This document shows, one piece after another, positions 33,651 through 42,432 of a DNA stretch of 64,000 nt. The notes under the pieces are model-generated. The model saw only the letters and a program-made list of their open reading frames with translations. It was not told where the DNA came from and did not search any database. A program made the translations under genes and the position numbers. Position 1 is the stretch's first letter; each line of letters begins with the position of its first letter. Origin of the DNA: Clostridium polyendosporum (GTDB lineage: Bacteria; Bacillota; Clostridia; Clostridiales; Clostridiaceae); contig NZ_BOPZ01000014.1 in NCBI RefSeq assembly GCF_018332455.1, positions 1 through 64,000 on the forward strand, written 5' to 3'.

Positions 33651-34532
33651 ATGATAAGAAAAATCATTACTTTAATGTGTTCATTAACTCTTTTAACAGG
33701 GGTAGTGGGATGTACTAAGCAGGATAAAGAGGAGGAAAGTGGTAAAATTAAGATAATGGTATCAATAAATCCACTTAAGGAATTTGCACAAGCAGTAGGA
33801 AAGGAACTAGTAGAGGTTGATACTCTTGTTCCAGAAGGAATGGAGCCTCATGATTTTGAACCAAAGAGTAAGGATTTAGTACAGCTTAATAAATCAGATA
33901 TTTTTGTTTATAATGGTTTAGGTATGGAGGAATGGCTTGATAAAGTTCTTAGTACTATTCAAGATAAGGATAGAATAAAAATAGTAGATAGTTCAAAGGG
34001 AGCGTCAACAATAACTACAGAAGGAAAGATAGATCCACATCTTTGGCTTAGTCTTAAACAAGCTAAAAATCAAGCAGCAAACATAAAAGATGCATTAATT
34101 AAAATAGATGAAAAAAATAAAGAACAGTATGAAGGAAACTTTAATGAGTTTGCTTCAAGACTTGATACGCTTTACTATGAAAATGAACAGAGATTTAATA
34201 AACTAAAGAATAGAGATTTCGTAACTGGCCATGAAGCTTTTGGATATCTTTGTAGAGATTTTAATTTAACACAAAAAAGTGTTGAAGATGTTTTTGCTGA
34301 AGGTGAAGTAACACCTCAAAAGTTTAAAGATCTTGTTCAATTCAGCAAGGAGAATAAAATAGAAACTATCTTTATGGAGGAATTTGCAAGCCCTAAGGTT
34401 TCTGAAACCCTCGCAAAGGAAGTTGGAGCTAAGGTAGAAAAGATTTATACCATAGAAAGTAAAGAGGATGGAAGAGATTACGTTGAAAGTATGAAATACA
34501 ATTTGGATGTTGTTTATAATAGTTTAAAGTAA
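33651..34532 (+). CDS. znuA: Zinc/manganese ABC transporter substrate-binding lipoprotein
   Basis: A 293-residue cluster A-I solute-binding lipoprotein with lipobox V-V-G-C at about 18-21. The metal histidines are in place: P-H-D-F-E-P near 61-66, D-P-H-L-W near 123-127, G-H-E-A-F near 187-191, plus an acidic E-E-F-A-S-P-K near 242-248. It should therefore bind zinc or manganese outside the membrane. I start at ATG 33651 with AAGGAG before it. No permease or ATPase gene is adjacent, so it must use a transporter encoded elsewhere. Contrast the ligand-less relative at 19426. Confidence 0.9.
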   Translation: MIRKIITLMCSLTLLTGVVGCTKQDKEEESGKIKIMVSINPLKEFAQAVGKELVEVDTLVPEGMEPHDFEPKSKDLVQLNKSDIFVYNGLGMEEWLDKVLSTIQDKDRIKIVDSSKGASTITTEGKIDPHLWLSLKQAKNQAANIKDALIKIDEKNKEQYEGNFNEFASRLDTLYYENEQRFNKLKNRDFVTGHEAFGYLCRDFNLTQKSVEDVFAEGEVTPQKFKDLVQFSKENKIETIFMEEFASPKVSETLAKEVGAKVEKIYTIESKEDGRDYVESMKYNLDVVYNSLK

Positions 34533-34600
34533 TATATTGGATAACAGATTTAGAATCTTGTAGTGAGTATTAAAAATGCAGTTATTCTTAAATTTTATTC

Positions 34601-34668
34601 GTTGCTATTTTACAAAGTAAAATCTGGCTAAAAATGAGCAGGCATGGTGCCTGGTCATTTTTATTTTG
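34601..34668 (+). repeat. Family A dispersed repeat, copy 8
   Basis: ATTTTACAAAGTAAAAT has compensating changes that keep the first hairpin. CTGGCTAAAAATGAGCAGGC, then TGGT and GCCTGGTCATTTTTATTTT, complete the unit. It follows znuA. Confidence 0.85.
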
Positions 34669-34828
34669 TGTTGTTAGAAAAGTTGAGATATTAAAATTAT
34701 ATTCTATAGTGTTTTTTACAGGTTAACTAGCTAAGGGCTTAGTTAAATTTTCTATTAATTTTATGATGTAAACGAGTTTATAATATGATAAAATTATTGT
34801 AAATATCTTGAAAAGAGGATGATTACTT

Positions 34829-36625
34829 GTGGACAAAAATTTTTATTATGACAGGATATCTAAAGGAGAAGAAGAGTTTTTAGTGTTGAAAAACTTATGT
34901 AATAATCTTAGTATATTAAGACTTATTATATCTATATCTATGGTACTATTTACTATTATTCTTTATAAAATGGATAAAAAAATATATATTGCGTCTGAAA
35001 TTTTAGGAATGGTTATATTATTTATAATAATTGCATATTTTCATTCACAAAAACTTGAAGAGAAGAAAAGAAAAGAGCTTTATATTGAAGTAAATAAGCA
35101 ATCACTTCAAAGGATAGAGGGTGAGTGGAAGTATTTCAACGATTGTGGAGAAGATCTGAAAAGTAGTGAACATCCGTTTGTTAATGATCTGGATGTATTT
35201 GGTAAAAATTCCTTATTTCAATGGATAAATGCTACAATTACAAGCTTTGGAAGAGAAGTGCTTAGAGAATTATTAAGCTTAAAAGAATTACCAAATAAGA
35301 ATGAAATTTTAAAAAGACAAGAAGCGTTAAAAGAGCTGGGATGTAAGGTTGATTTTAGGCAGCAGCTTCAGATTGAAGGTAGGTTAAAAGATAATACTTT
35401 TGGCAATACATCAACTTTCATACAATGGTCAATGGAAAGGAATGAAAATATTCTTAAAAATTACATGACTATGATGCTTATAGTTTGTCCAGCTGCATTG
35501 CTTTCAATAACATTGTTATATTTTATCACTGGAAAAATACCAAGCTCTATACCGTTAGGAATTACATTACTTAATTTTCTGATTCTAAAGCTTGGTACAA
35601 AAGAAAGAAATGAAGCTTTAAATATGGTTTATGAGCTCAAAAATAAAATATTTACCTACTTTAGGCTTCTTGAAATAATAGAAAAAGAAGAGTTTAAATG
35701 TAAAAAGTTAGTGCAGTTAAAAGATAAGCTGAAAAGTTTAGATCAAAGTAATTTTTCAAGAGAATTGAAAGAACTTAATTCTATAGCAGCAGCTATTATG
35801 GATAGGAAAAATATGGTGTACATAGTTATTAATGTAGCTCTTCTTTGGGATTATCACCTTCTTGTAAGACTTGAAAGATGGAGAAGAAAAAATTCAGCTA
35901 ACATTAATAGATGGTTTAAAACTCTAGGAGAGATAGAAGCATTGTGTAGCTTAGCAAATATAAGTGGAGATCATTATGAATGGACCTATCCTGAAATCAC
36001 TGATGATTTAATACTCCAAGGAGACGAGATTGGGCATCCACTTTTGGGAGGAAAAGCAGTTAGGAATTCCTTTAACCTTGATAAGGAAAAAAGAATAATG
36101 TTAGTAACGGGTTCAAATATGTCAGGAAAAAGTACATTCTTGAGAACGGTTGGGATAAATCTTCTACTTTCATATATGGGAGCTCCAACTTTTTCAAAGA
36201 GTTTTAAATGTCCTGTGGTTAATATCTATACATCAATGAGAACAGGAGATAATTTGGAGGAGAACATATCATCATTTTATGCGGAAATACTTAGGGTAAA
36301 GATGCTGGTAGAGGCAGTGGAAAGAGGGGAAAGAGTATTCTTCCTACTAGATGAGATTTTTAAAGGAACTAATTCTGCAGATAGGCACACGGGAGCAGAA
36401 ATACTTATAAGACAGATTAGTGAAAAGAGTGCTATAGGGTTTGTATCAACTCATGATTTGGAACTTTGTGATTTGGAAGGTAAGAATAAATCGGTGATTA
36501 ATTATAATTTTAGGGAGTATTATAAAGATAATAAAATAAAATTTGATTATAAACTTAGAAGGGGTAGGTCCACTACAAGAAATGCTGTATATCTTATGAA
36601 GTTAGCAGGTATTAAAATTAAATAG
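34829..36625 (+). CDS. Membrane-associated MutS-family ATPase
   Basis: 598 residues. Two hydrophobic segments (about 29-45 and 53-68) and another pair (about 213-250) lie in the first half, and the C-terminal half is a MutS ATPase: Walker A G-S-N-M-S-G-K-S-T at 428-436, Walker B F-F-L-L-D-E-I-F near 504-511 and S-T-H-D near 540-543. It lacks the mismatch-recognition domain of MutS1 and the Smr nuclease of MutS2. The GTG start follows AGAGGA. Proteins of this layout occur in Firmicutes, but I know of no established function; membrane-linked DNA or RNA work is speculation. Confidence 0.8.
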   Translation: MDKNFYYDRISKGEEEFLVLKNLCNNLSILRLIISISMVLFTIILYKMDKKIYIASEILGMVILFIIIAYFHSQKLEEKKRKELYIEVNKQSLQRIEGEWKYFNDCGEDLKSSEHPFVNDLDVFGKNSLFQWINATITSFGREVLRELLSLKELPNKNEILKRQEALKELGCKVDFRQQLQIEGRLKDNTFGNTSTFIQWSMERNENILKNYMTMMLIVCPAALLSITLLYFITGKIPSSIPLGITLLNFLILKLGTKERNEALNMVYELKNKIFTYFRLLEIIEKEEFKCKKLVQLKDKLKSLDQSNFSRELKELNSIAAAIMDRKNMVYIVINVALLWDYHLLVRLERWRRKNSANINRWFKTLGEIEALCSLANISGDHYEWTYPEITDDLILQGDEIGHPLLGGKAVRNSFNLDKEKRIMLVTGSNMSGKSTFLRTVGINLLLSYMGAPTFSKSFKCPVVNIYTSMRTGDNLEENISSFYAEILRVKMLVEAVERGERVFFLLDEIFKGTNSADRHTGAEILIRQISEKSAIGFVSTHDLELCDLEGKNKSVINYNFREYYKDNKIKFDYKLRRGRSTTRNAVYLMKLAGIKIK

Positions 36626-36664
36626 TTATAGTTTTATGTGAAAAAATTTATAAAGAGGATAACT

Positions 36665-36694
36665 TTGGACAAATCAATAAATAGTTGGTATAAT
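36665..36694 (+). promoter_or_regulatory. Promoter upstream of the DUF262 gene
   Basis: TTGGAC, 18 bases, TATAAT; predicted start near 36701, only about 25 bases ahead of a terminator. Confidence 0.6.
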
Positions 36695-36725
36695 ATTTCT
36701 GTTATTTTAGCAGAAAAAGATACTA

Positions 36726-36750
36726 AAAAAGCCTTTTTGAGGCTTTTTTT
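36726..36750 (+). terminator. Leader terminator before the DUF262 gene
   Basis: AAAAAGCC pairs with GGCTTTTT around TTTTTGA and is followed by more Ts. If the promoter at 36665 is real, it lies between that promoter and the gene and could be an attenuator; it may also simply end the MutS-like gene. Confidence 0.7.
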
Positions 36751-36773
36751 ATTGATATTAAAATATAGGGGGA

Positions 36774-38525
36774 ATGGCTTTGTTTACGGAAATGATAAAG
36801 GCTAAGGAGTATTACATAAAGGATTTATTAAGTGATAAATTTCTTTTTGAAATTCCAGATTATCAAAGAGCATATTCATGGACAAAAGAGAATCTTCAAC
36901 AACTAATAGATGATATTATTAGTTCTATTGAAGTAAATAAAGAAGAATATGGAGATAATTTTGAAAGTTATGAGCCATATTTTATAGGTAGTATAGTGCT
37001 TTGCTCAAAAGAATATAAGGATGATGGCTGGGGATTATATGATGTTATTGATGGACAACAAAGATTAACCTCAATAATTATGTTAATAGCGACTATAAGA
37101 GATTTAATAAACAATAATCAATATAAAAATGTACTATCTTCCTTAATATATCAACAGCCAAATGAGCTTATGGGAGTTAAGGAAAGTATAAGAGTAAAGG
37201 TTAGGGGTAAGGAACTTGACTTCTTTAAGAAATATGTTTTAGAACTTGGAGGAACTGAAGAAGCATGTACATTAGACGAGGGAGAGCTTAGTGAAGCTAA
37301 AACTAATATGTTTACAGCAATCAATGTTTTTAGAAATAGCTTCTTAGACGAAAATGGAGAAGTATTGCATGAAAGAGTAAATGAGTTTATAAAATATATT
37401 CTCCAAAAAGTTGTACTAGTAGTAATAACTACAGATTCCTTTACTTCCGCGTTTAGATTATTTAACGTAATAAATGCTAGAGGACTTCCTCTTACTAATG
37501 CTGACCTTCTTAAGAGTGAAAACTTAAGAGTTATAGATGAAGAAATAAGAAATAAATACACAGACATGTGGGAAACAGATGAACAAGATGTAGGTAAGGA
37601 AAGACTTGAAAAAATAATAAGCTTTATAAGAGCGATGAAGCTTAAGAAGAAGGCTTCAACAACTATATTTGAAGAATTCAATAAGAAAATTTTTGTTCAA
37701 GAACCTGAATATAGGGGAGTTAATTTTGTAGAACATCTTAATAAAGTAAAAACTATATTTGAAAAATATATAGAGGAAGGTGTACTATCCACTGGCGATA
37801 AAGAAAAAGATATCTATTATAAAAAACTAGTTTTAGTTATGAAGGACTTTCTTCCTTTTGATGAATGGATGGCTGCAGTAATTAGCTTTGTAGAAAAGTT
37901 CAATAATGATAATCTAACCTTTGAGTTTTTAAAAGTTCTTGAGAAGAGAATAACCATTGATTGGATTAATGGAAATTCCTTTGCAGACAGACTTTCAAGA
38001 GTATACAGTATTCTTGAAGCTATAGATGCATCATCAATAGGTGAAGACGTACTAAAGAGTGATGTATTTGTTGGTGATTTAGAAAGGACTAGGGTTTACT
38101 TTGAGAATTCATTAAATGATATAGAATTCTATAGTAAGGGAAGAATGATGATACCAAAGTATATATTAGTTAGATTAGATATAGAGCTAAGAAGTAAAGA
38201 TGATATGCAGTATAGTGATAAGATAATGCTTGAGCATATATTACCAAGAAACGCTAAGGATGCATATTGGGTAACTAACTTCTCTACAGAACAGAGAAGA
38301 AATTGGGCAAATAGGTTAGGTAACTTGGTTATCATAAACGGAACAAAGAATACAAAGGCAAATAATAAGGCTTTTGCACAGAAAGTGGAACAATACATTT
38401 CTAAAAAGGGTGATTTTGCTATAACAAAGGAAATCTTAAATTTTAAGGATTGGGATATAGAAATACTAAAAAGCAGACATAGTGAATTAGTTAAAAGAAG
38501 TGTAGAATTATGGACTAATATTTAG
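36774..38525 (+). CDS. DUF262/DUF1524 protein, GmrSD-type
   Basis: 583 residues combining both parts of the GmrSD modification-dependent restriction family. The N-terminal DUF262 shows I-P-D-Y-Q-R-A-Y-S-W near 28-37 and the nucleotide-binding D-G-Q-Q-R at 93-97. The C-terminal DUF1524 has the His-Me-like pattern L-E-H-I-L-P (His 488) and L-G-N-L-V-I-I-N with N-T-K-A-N-N-K, the expected nuclease site. GmrSD cuts DNA with glucosylated hydroxymethylcytosine in Escherichia coli; relatives belong to several anti-phage systems. It stands alone, without a methylase. AGGGGG is unusually close to the ATG, so the TTG at 36780 could be the true start. Confidence 0.85.
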   Translation: MALFTEMIKAKEYYIKDLLSDKFLFEIPDYQRAYSWTKENLQQLIDDIISSIEVNKEEYGDNFESYEPYFIGSIVLCSKEYKDDGWGLYDVIDGQQRLTSIIMLIATIRDLINNNQYKNVLSSLIYQQPNELMGVKESIRVKVRGKELDFFKKYVLELGGTEEACTLDEGELSEAKTNMFTAINVFRNSFLDENGEVLHERVNEFIKYILQKVVLVVITTDSFTSAFRLFNVINARGLPLTNADLLKSENLRVIDEEIRNKYTDMWETDEQDVGKERLEKIISFIRAMKLKKKASTTIFEEFNKKIFVQEPEYRGVNFVEHLNKVKTIFEKYIEEGVLSTGDKEKDIYYKKLVLVMKDFLPFDEWMAAVISFVEKFNNDNLTFEFLKVLEKRITIDWINGNSFADRLSRVYSILEAIDASSIGEDVLKSDVFVGDLERTRVYFENSLNDIEFYSKGRMMIPKYILVRLDIELRSKDDMQYSDKIMLEHILPRNAKDAYWVTNFSTEQRRNWANRLGNLVIINGTKNTKANNKAFAQKVEQYISKKGDFAITKEILNFKDWDIEILKSRHSELVKRSVELWTNI

Positions 38526-38572
38526 TATATACATAAACAACTTTATAACTGAATTGTTTAAGGATGGAAGTC
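38526..38572 (+). repeat. Family B MITE-like element, copy 3 (right end missing)
   Basis: TACATAAACAACTTTATAAC, then GAATTGTTTAAGGATGGAAG, where the sequence departs from the family. It begins at the stop codon of the DUF262 gene. Confidence 0.6.
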
Positions 38573-38709
38573 CTACATTAAAAAGGTTAAATTTAAAAGA
38601 GAGAATTCCATATTTAATGCCTAAGAATTCAAAATATTTATTTATATCACTAGTAGATAAAGAAGTTGTAATTTTAGGGGTTGTAGTAGGAATAGTAAAG
38701 AAAAGATAA
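38554..38709 (+). pseudogene. 51-codon open frame, possible gene remnant
   Basis: From a TTG inside the family B copy the frame reads through K-R-L-N-L-K-E-R-I-P-Y-L-M-P-K and K-Y-L-F-I-S-L-V-D-K-E-V-V-I-L-G-V-V-V-G to a stop just before a strong terminator. There is no ribosome site and I do not recognise the product. The proximity of the terminator suggests it is the 3' end of a gene whose front was lost, with a repeat at the break, but it could be chance. Confidence 0.3.
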
Positions 38710-38754
38710 TTGGTAAATTAGGAAACCTACAATATCCTAATTTACCAATTTTTT
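38708..38754 (+). terminator. Strong terminator at the end of the DUF262 region
   Basis: AATTGGTAAATTAGGA pairs with TCCTAATTTACCAATT and is followed by TTTTC. Confidence 0.85.
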
Positions 38755-38828
38755 CTTAATAGTAAGTGAAATGATTTCTATTTTATGGCATAATTATATT
38801 ATGAGTAAATTTTGAGGGGATGTAAGCT

Positions 38829-39728
38829 ATGGGATATGTAATCATAGATTTAGAGTTTAATAATTTAAGAAATATAACTAAATACTATCCTAACATTTAT
38901 GAGGAACACAGTGAGTTAAAGAATATAAGTCTAGATAATGAAATAATACAAATAGGTGCGGTTAAGCTTGATAGAATGATAAATAAAATTGGAGAATTTA
39001 AAAGATATATTAAACCATCAGTATTTAAAATTATAAATCCTAAGATAACTCAAATTACCGGCATTAAGCAGGAGGATTTAGAATATGGTGTTTCATTTTG
39101 TGAAGCTATGGAAGAATTTAAGAAGTTTGTAGGTAATGACTCGATAATTTGCTCTTGGGCAAAGGATGATATTGCTGAAATAATAAAAAATGCTATATAT
39201 CATAAATATAGTAATATAGATTGGTTAAGGGAATATATAGATATTCAAGAGTATGTAACCAAGGTACTAGCACATAAAAAATGTTTAAGTCTAAAAAGTG
39301 CTCTTGAGGAGTTAAAGATTAGGATTGATGAATCTAAGCTTCATGATGCCCTAAATGATGCTCTTTATACATTTGAGGTATTTAAGAGATTGTTTAATGG
39401 AAGAATAGTAAAAAATTATATTGTAAGAGATATTTATAATATGCCAGCAATTATGATAAAAGATCTACAAAATTACCATATAGATAATACTAAAGTAGAA
39501 TTTAAATGTCCTAAGTGCAAGATTGAGGTTGCCATTGAAAAACCATTGAAACTCTTTAATTGGAGGTTTATGGCTATCGGTAAGTGTCCTAAATGTAATA
39601 GTAAGATTCTTCAAGAAGTTATGATTAAAAGAACTTTAAGTGGAGAAGAAGTTTATAATAACATTAACACTGTATTAAATGATTTAGAATATATGGATTA
39701 TTCCTATAAATTTGAGAAGGCAAACTGA
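38829..39728 (+). CDS. DEDD-type 3'-5' exonuclease with C-terminal zinc ribbon
   Basis: 299 residues. The exonuclease domain (1-190) has I-I-D-L-E-F at the N-terminus (first D-x-E), E-I-I-Q-I-G-A-V, C-S-W-A-K-D-D near 112-118 and L-H-D-A-L-N-D-A near 176-183, the acidic residues of the RNase T/DnaQ superfamily; it resembles KapD-like proteins. The C-terminal part adds C-P-K-C ... C-P-K-C (about 224-263), a zinc ribbon not found in simple exonucleases. Its substrate, RNA or DNA, cannot be told from sequence. The start ATG follows GAGGGGATG. Confidence 0.8.
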   Translation: MGYVIIDLEFNNLRNITKYYPNIYEEHSELKNISLDNEIIQIGAVKLDRMINKIGEFKRYIKPSVFKIINPKITQITGIKQEDLEYGVSFCEAMEEFKKFVGNDSIICSWAKDDIAEIIKNAIYHKYSNIDWLREYIDIQEYVTKVLAHKKCLSLKSALEELKIRIDESKLHDALNDALYTFEVFKRLFNGRIVKNYIVRDIYNMPAIMIKDLQNYHIDNTKVEFKCPKCKIEVAIEKPLKLFNWRFMAIGKCPKCNSKILQEVMIKRTLSGEEVYNNINTVLNDLEYMDYSYKFEKAN

Positions 39729-39741
39729 AAGAGTTTGCCTT

Positions 39742-40221
39742 TTAATTTGAAAAATATGCGACAGCTAAGATAATATCACCCTTTCTAATGATGGAGATCC
39801 CTGATTTTGTAAATTTAGTATTTAATATTTGAGATTTATAATTTTCATATAGAGTATATGCAATAAGCCTTTCATCTAACATATAGGGATATATATAAAC
39901 CTGCCTGTATATGCACGCTGTGTTTCCCGTTTCTTTTTTAGGATTTATAAAATTAGGTTCAATTTTGTTTAATCCAATTGCTAGATTAACAGCATAAATA
40001 TAAGATAATTCCTTTAATTTTTCTTCTGTAGAAAAGGGAGGGAGATTATATTTCTGTCTTATATCATTAATTTGTTTAAGGCATCGTTTATCTGATTCAT
40101 AGTACTCAAATATACCAGTAGTATCGTCTTTTTTTAGGCTTTCAATAGATAAGTTAGTAAGTTTATATTGTATATGAAAATTATAGCAATGTTTAGGTGC
40201 ATAATAACTAACTAAAGGCAT
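39742..40221 (-). CDS. CAP/SCP-like domain protein, degenerate
   Basis: 159 residues. The segment L-K-Q-I-N-D-I-R-Q-K-Y-N-L-P-P-F and the following L-x-x-L-S-Y-I-Y-A-V-N-L-A resemble the first helices of CAP (YkwD/PR-1) domains, and the end K-F-T-K-S-G-I-S-I-I-R-K-G-D resembles their final strands. The usual His/Glu site is not evident. I start at ATG 40221 because GGAG lies eight bases upstream. The frame stays open to a TTG at 40296 and that extension is hydrophobic, so a membrane-anchored longer form is possible although it has no ribosome site. Family call is moderate. Confidence 0.55.
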   Translation of the reverse strand: MPLVSYYAPKHCYNFHIQYKLTNLSIESLKKDDTTGIFEYYESDKRCLKQINDIRQKYNLPPFSTEEKLKELSYIYAVNLAIGLNKIEPNFINPKKETGNTACIYRQVYIYPYMLDERLIAYTLYENYKSQILNTKFTKSGISIIRKGDIILAVAYFSN

Positions 40222-40449
40222 ATAATCAACTCCAATTTTAAATTTAGTGTTAATAAAAAATATAGAGATTATGCAAAATATATAAAGAAAAAACAATAAT
40301 TTATTTAAATGTATTAAATTGTAAAGAAAGTTAGGTAAAAATTAAGAAATTGAAAATATTGTCCTAAAGTATAACATTTACAATAAAAATATGATAATAT
40401 AATATTGAAGAGTCTCTCAAACAATATAATAGATTAGAAAGGAAAAAAT

Positions 40450-40866
40450 ATGAATATAGCATTTTTTCTAACGCCTAAGAATGAGGTTATTTACGAAAAT
40501 ATTGATTCAACTATGAGACAGGTTATGGAAAGAATGGAACACCATGGCTACACAGCTATTCCTATCATAGATAAAACGGGGAAGTACGTTGGTACTCTTA
40601 CTGAAGGTGATCTTCTTTGGAAACTTAAGAATACACCAGAGTTAAATTTTAAGGATACCAATAATGTTAAGGTGAGAGAGATTCCAAGAAGGGTGAATCA
40701 CAATAGTGTTTATATCGATGCAGATATAGAAAATATAATATCCTTAGCAGTGTCTCAGAATTTTGTGCCTGTAGTGGACGATAATGGAATTTTCATTGGA
40801 ATAATTAAAAGAAGTGATATAATAAATTACTGTTTTAAAAGACTTAAAAGTCAAATAGATAATTAA
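40450..40866 (+). CDS. CBS domain pair protein
   Basis: A 138-residue protein consisting of two CBS motifs (residues about 18-65 and 80-135), each with the strand G-x-Y/F-V/I-G-T/I-L/I-x-E/R. CBS pairs bind adenine nucleotides such as AMP, ATP or S-adenosylmethionine and usually regulate a partner. No partner domain is present. The region before CBS1 starts with an unusual F-F-L-T-P-K-N-E-V-I-Y. The ATG follows AAAGGAAAAA. It is a monocistronic gene with its own terminator. Confidence 0.88.
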   Translation: MNIAFFLTPKNEVIYENIDSTMRQVMERMEHHGYTAIPIIDKTGKYVGTLTEGDLLWKLKNTPELNFKDTNNVKVREIPRRVNHNSVYIDADIENIISLAVSQNFVPVVDDNGIFIGIIKRSDIINYCFKRLKSQIDN

Positions 40867-40919
40867 GAATTAGTAGAATTCAATAAATATATTATAGACA
40901 CTTAAATTTAGTTAGAAAA

Positions 40920-40957
40920 CCAGTATTGAAATATCAACATAATGTTCAATACTGGTC
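40920..40957 (+). terminator. Terminator after the CBS gene
   Basis: CCAGTATTGAA pairs with TTCAATACTGG and is followed by TCTTTT. Confidence 0.8.
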
Positions 40958-40962
40958 TTTTA

Positions 40963-41031
40963 TGCTGTCATTTCACGAAGTGAAATCTAAGAAGAGTGAA
41001 AATGTTTGATGCCCTTTCACTCTTCTTAGTT
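40963..41031 (+). repeat. Family A dispersed repeat, copy 9
   Basis: CATTTCACGAAGTGAAAT is followed by a different but equally perfect second hairpin (CTAAGAAGAGTGAAA with its complement). It keeps the GATGCC apex, so stem sequence is free to change while form and apex are kept. Confidence 0.8.
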
Positions 41032-41089
41032 ATAAAATGTATGCATAATATAAACTTATAGGATGAGTTATTCTTGTCACAGCCTCTTT

Positions 41090-41749
41090 TTATAGATTTG
41101 CTGATTCAAGTGTCTCTACAACAAAATCAAATTCTTTGGAATCTGTAATTTCTCCATAACTATCTTCTGAAATGCCAGGGTAATAGTAAAGTATAAACTT
41201 ATCATTGTTATCAAAAAGATTTTCAATTATAATGTACTGTCGTTGAAGTTCACAATCCTGTAGTGTAGCAAGAACCTTATATTTAGACGCTCTACCATTA
41301 TTGTTATTTGTAAGTTCTAGAGTGAAATTATCATGATAAGTTATATTTATTTTTTCATGATCGCATTTTTTTATAAGTGAATTTCTTCGGCAGCCGAGGC
41401 AAGTGTTAAAATTACATTCTTTTATGCAATTTAAGCAAGCGCACTTCGAGCACTTTTCCAGTTGATCAAAGTCTTCACTATAATCTCTCTTATAGGAGGT
41501 TAATAAAGTTTCATATTTATTACCTCCAAACAATCCTTTTAAAAAAGAGCTTTTTGTATTTTCACTTTCTGCACTTTCTAGAAGATTAATATACTTTTTT
41601 AGTACATCTTTTTTGGAATAATATTTTCTTATTTTTAAGGTTTTCTCTGAAAGAAAGGGTGCTACGTTGTCTACAGCATAAGAAATATCAATATATACCT
41701 TACCCCAACGGTCTTTATCTTGCTTAATGAATTCTAAGTCTCTACTCAT
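41090..41749 (-). CDS. Cysteine-rich protein downstream of the PspA-like gene
   Basis: A 219-residue cytosolic protein with no recognised family. The middle has a dense metal-binding cluster: C-S-K-C-A-C-L-N-C, C-N-F-N-T-C-L-G-C and C-D-H, probably one or two zinc sites. The flanking N-terminal part is helical and charged, the C-terminal part is beta-rich (Y-H-D-N-F-T-L-E-L). It starts at ATG 41749, six bases after AGGTG, and its ribosome site overlaps the stop of the PspA-like gene, so the two are co-translated. Function unknown, likely tied to PspA. Confidence 0.65.
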   Translation of the reverse strand: MSRDLEFIKQDKDRWGKVYIDISYAVDNVAPFLSEKTLKIRKYYSKKDVLKKYINLLESAESENTKSSFLKGLFGGNKYETLLTSYKRDYSEDFDQLEKCSKCACLNCIKECNFNTCLGCRRNSLIKKCDHEKINITYHDNFTLELTNNNNGRASKYKVLATLQDCELQRQYIIIENLFDNNDKFILYYYPGISEDSYGEITDSKEFDFVVETLESANL

Positions 41750-41761
41750 AACAGTCACCTA

Positions 41762-42415
41762 TTATTGCTTGTTTTTATATTTTTCAAGTTCAAGATCCAA
41801 ATCTACTGATTCAAGAGCTTCAAACTCCTTATCTAAGTTATCAATATCTTTTAATTCTCCAAGACCTTCAGCAAGAGATTCTTTTCTTTGAATCTTTCTT
41901 TCTATATCATCAATAGAAATTGAATTGTTTTTAGTTTGTACATTAGCGAGTATTTCATTAACCTTCTTAGAAGCTTCAGCATTATTAAATCTGGCAGCAG
42001 CTTCATCTCTATAATGCCTAGTTTTTTCTATTTCTTCTTCCAGAGCTCTTAGGTTTTTCTTTATATGCTCAGCTTTAGCAGCTGCTTCATTATAACTGCT
42101 TTTTAATGATTCATATTTTTTATCTAATTCAAGTTTTCTTTGAAGAGCCTTTTTAGCTAATTCTTCATTACCTTTTGAAAGAGCGAGCTTTACCTTTTCA
42201 TCGTAATCTGCTGATTCTTTTTTTGAAATGTTCATCTTCTTTTCAATTTCATGAACATTTCCAAGGATTTGAGCTGAAGAAAGTTTTGCCTTATTTAAGT
42301 TTTCTTCCATATCTCTTATTTTTTGATCTAATAGCTGAATTGGATTCTCAACATTGTCTAAAGTATCATTAACCTTTGCTTTGAAAATGTTCGATATTCT
42401 TGAAAAAAGTCCCAT
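41762..42415 (-). CDS. PspA/IM30 (phage shock protein A) family protein
   Basis: 217 residues, almost entirely heptad-rich helix, beginning M-G-L-F-S-R-I-S-N-I-F-K-A-K-V-N and N-P-I-Q-L-L-D-Q-K-I-R-D-M, the typical opening of PspA/LiaH/Vipp1. Members are ESCRT-III-like proteins that bind stressed membranes. I start at ATG 42415 behind GGAGG; an ATG further up at 42430 comes before that site. Its neighbours, a secreted Ser/Gly-rich membrane protein upstream and a zinc-cluster protein downstream, are unlike the classical pspBC or lia genes, so the partner set is different here. Confidence 0.88.
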   Translation of the reverse strand: MGLFSRISNIFKAKVNDTLDNVENPIQLLDQKIRDMEENLNKAKLSSAQILGNVHEIEKKMNISKKESADYDEKVKLALSKGNEELAKKALQRKLELDKKYESLKSSYNEAAAKAEHIKKNLRALEEEIEKTRHYRDEAAARFNNAEASKKVNEILANVQTKNNSISIDDIERKIQRKESLAEGLGELKDIDNLDKEFEALESVDLDLELEKYKNKQ

Positions 42416-42432
42416 AAAAATTACCTCCAAAA

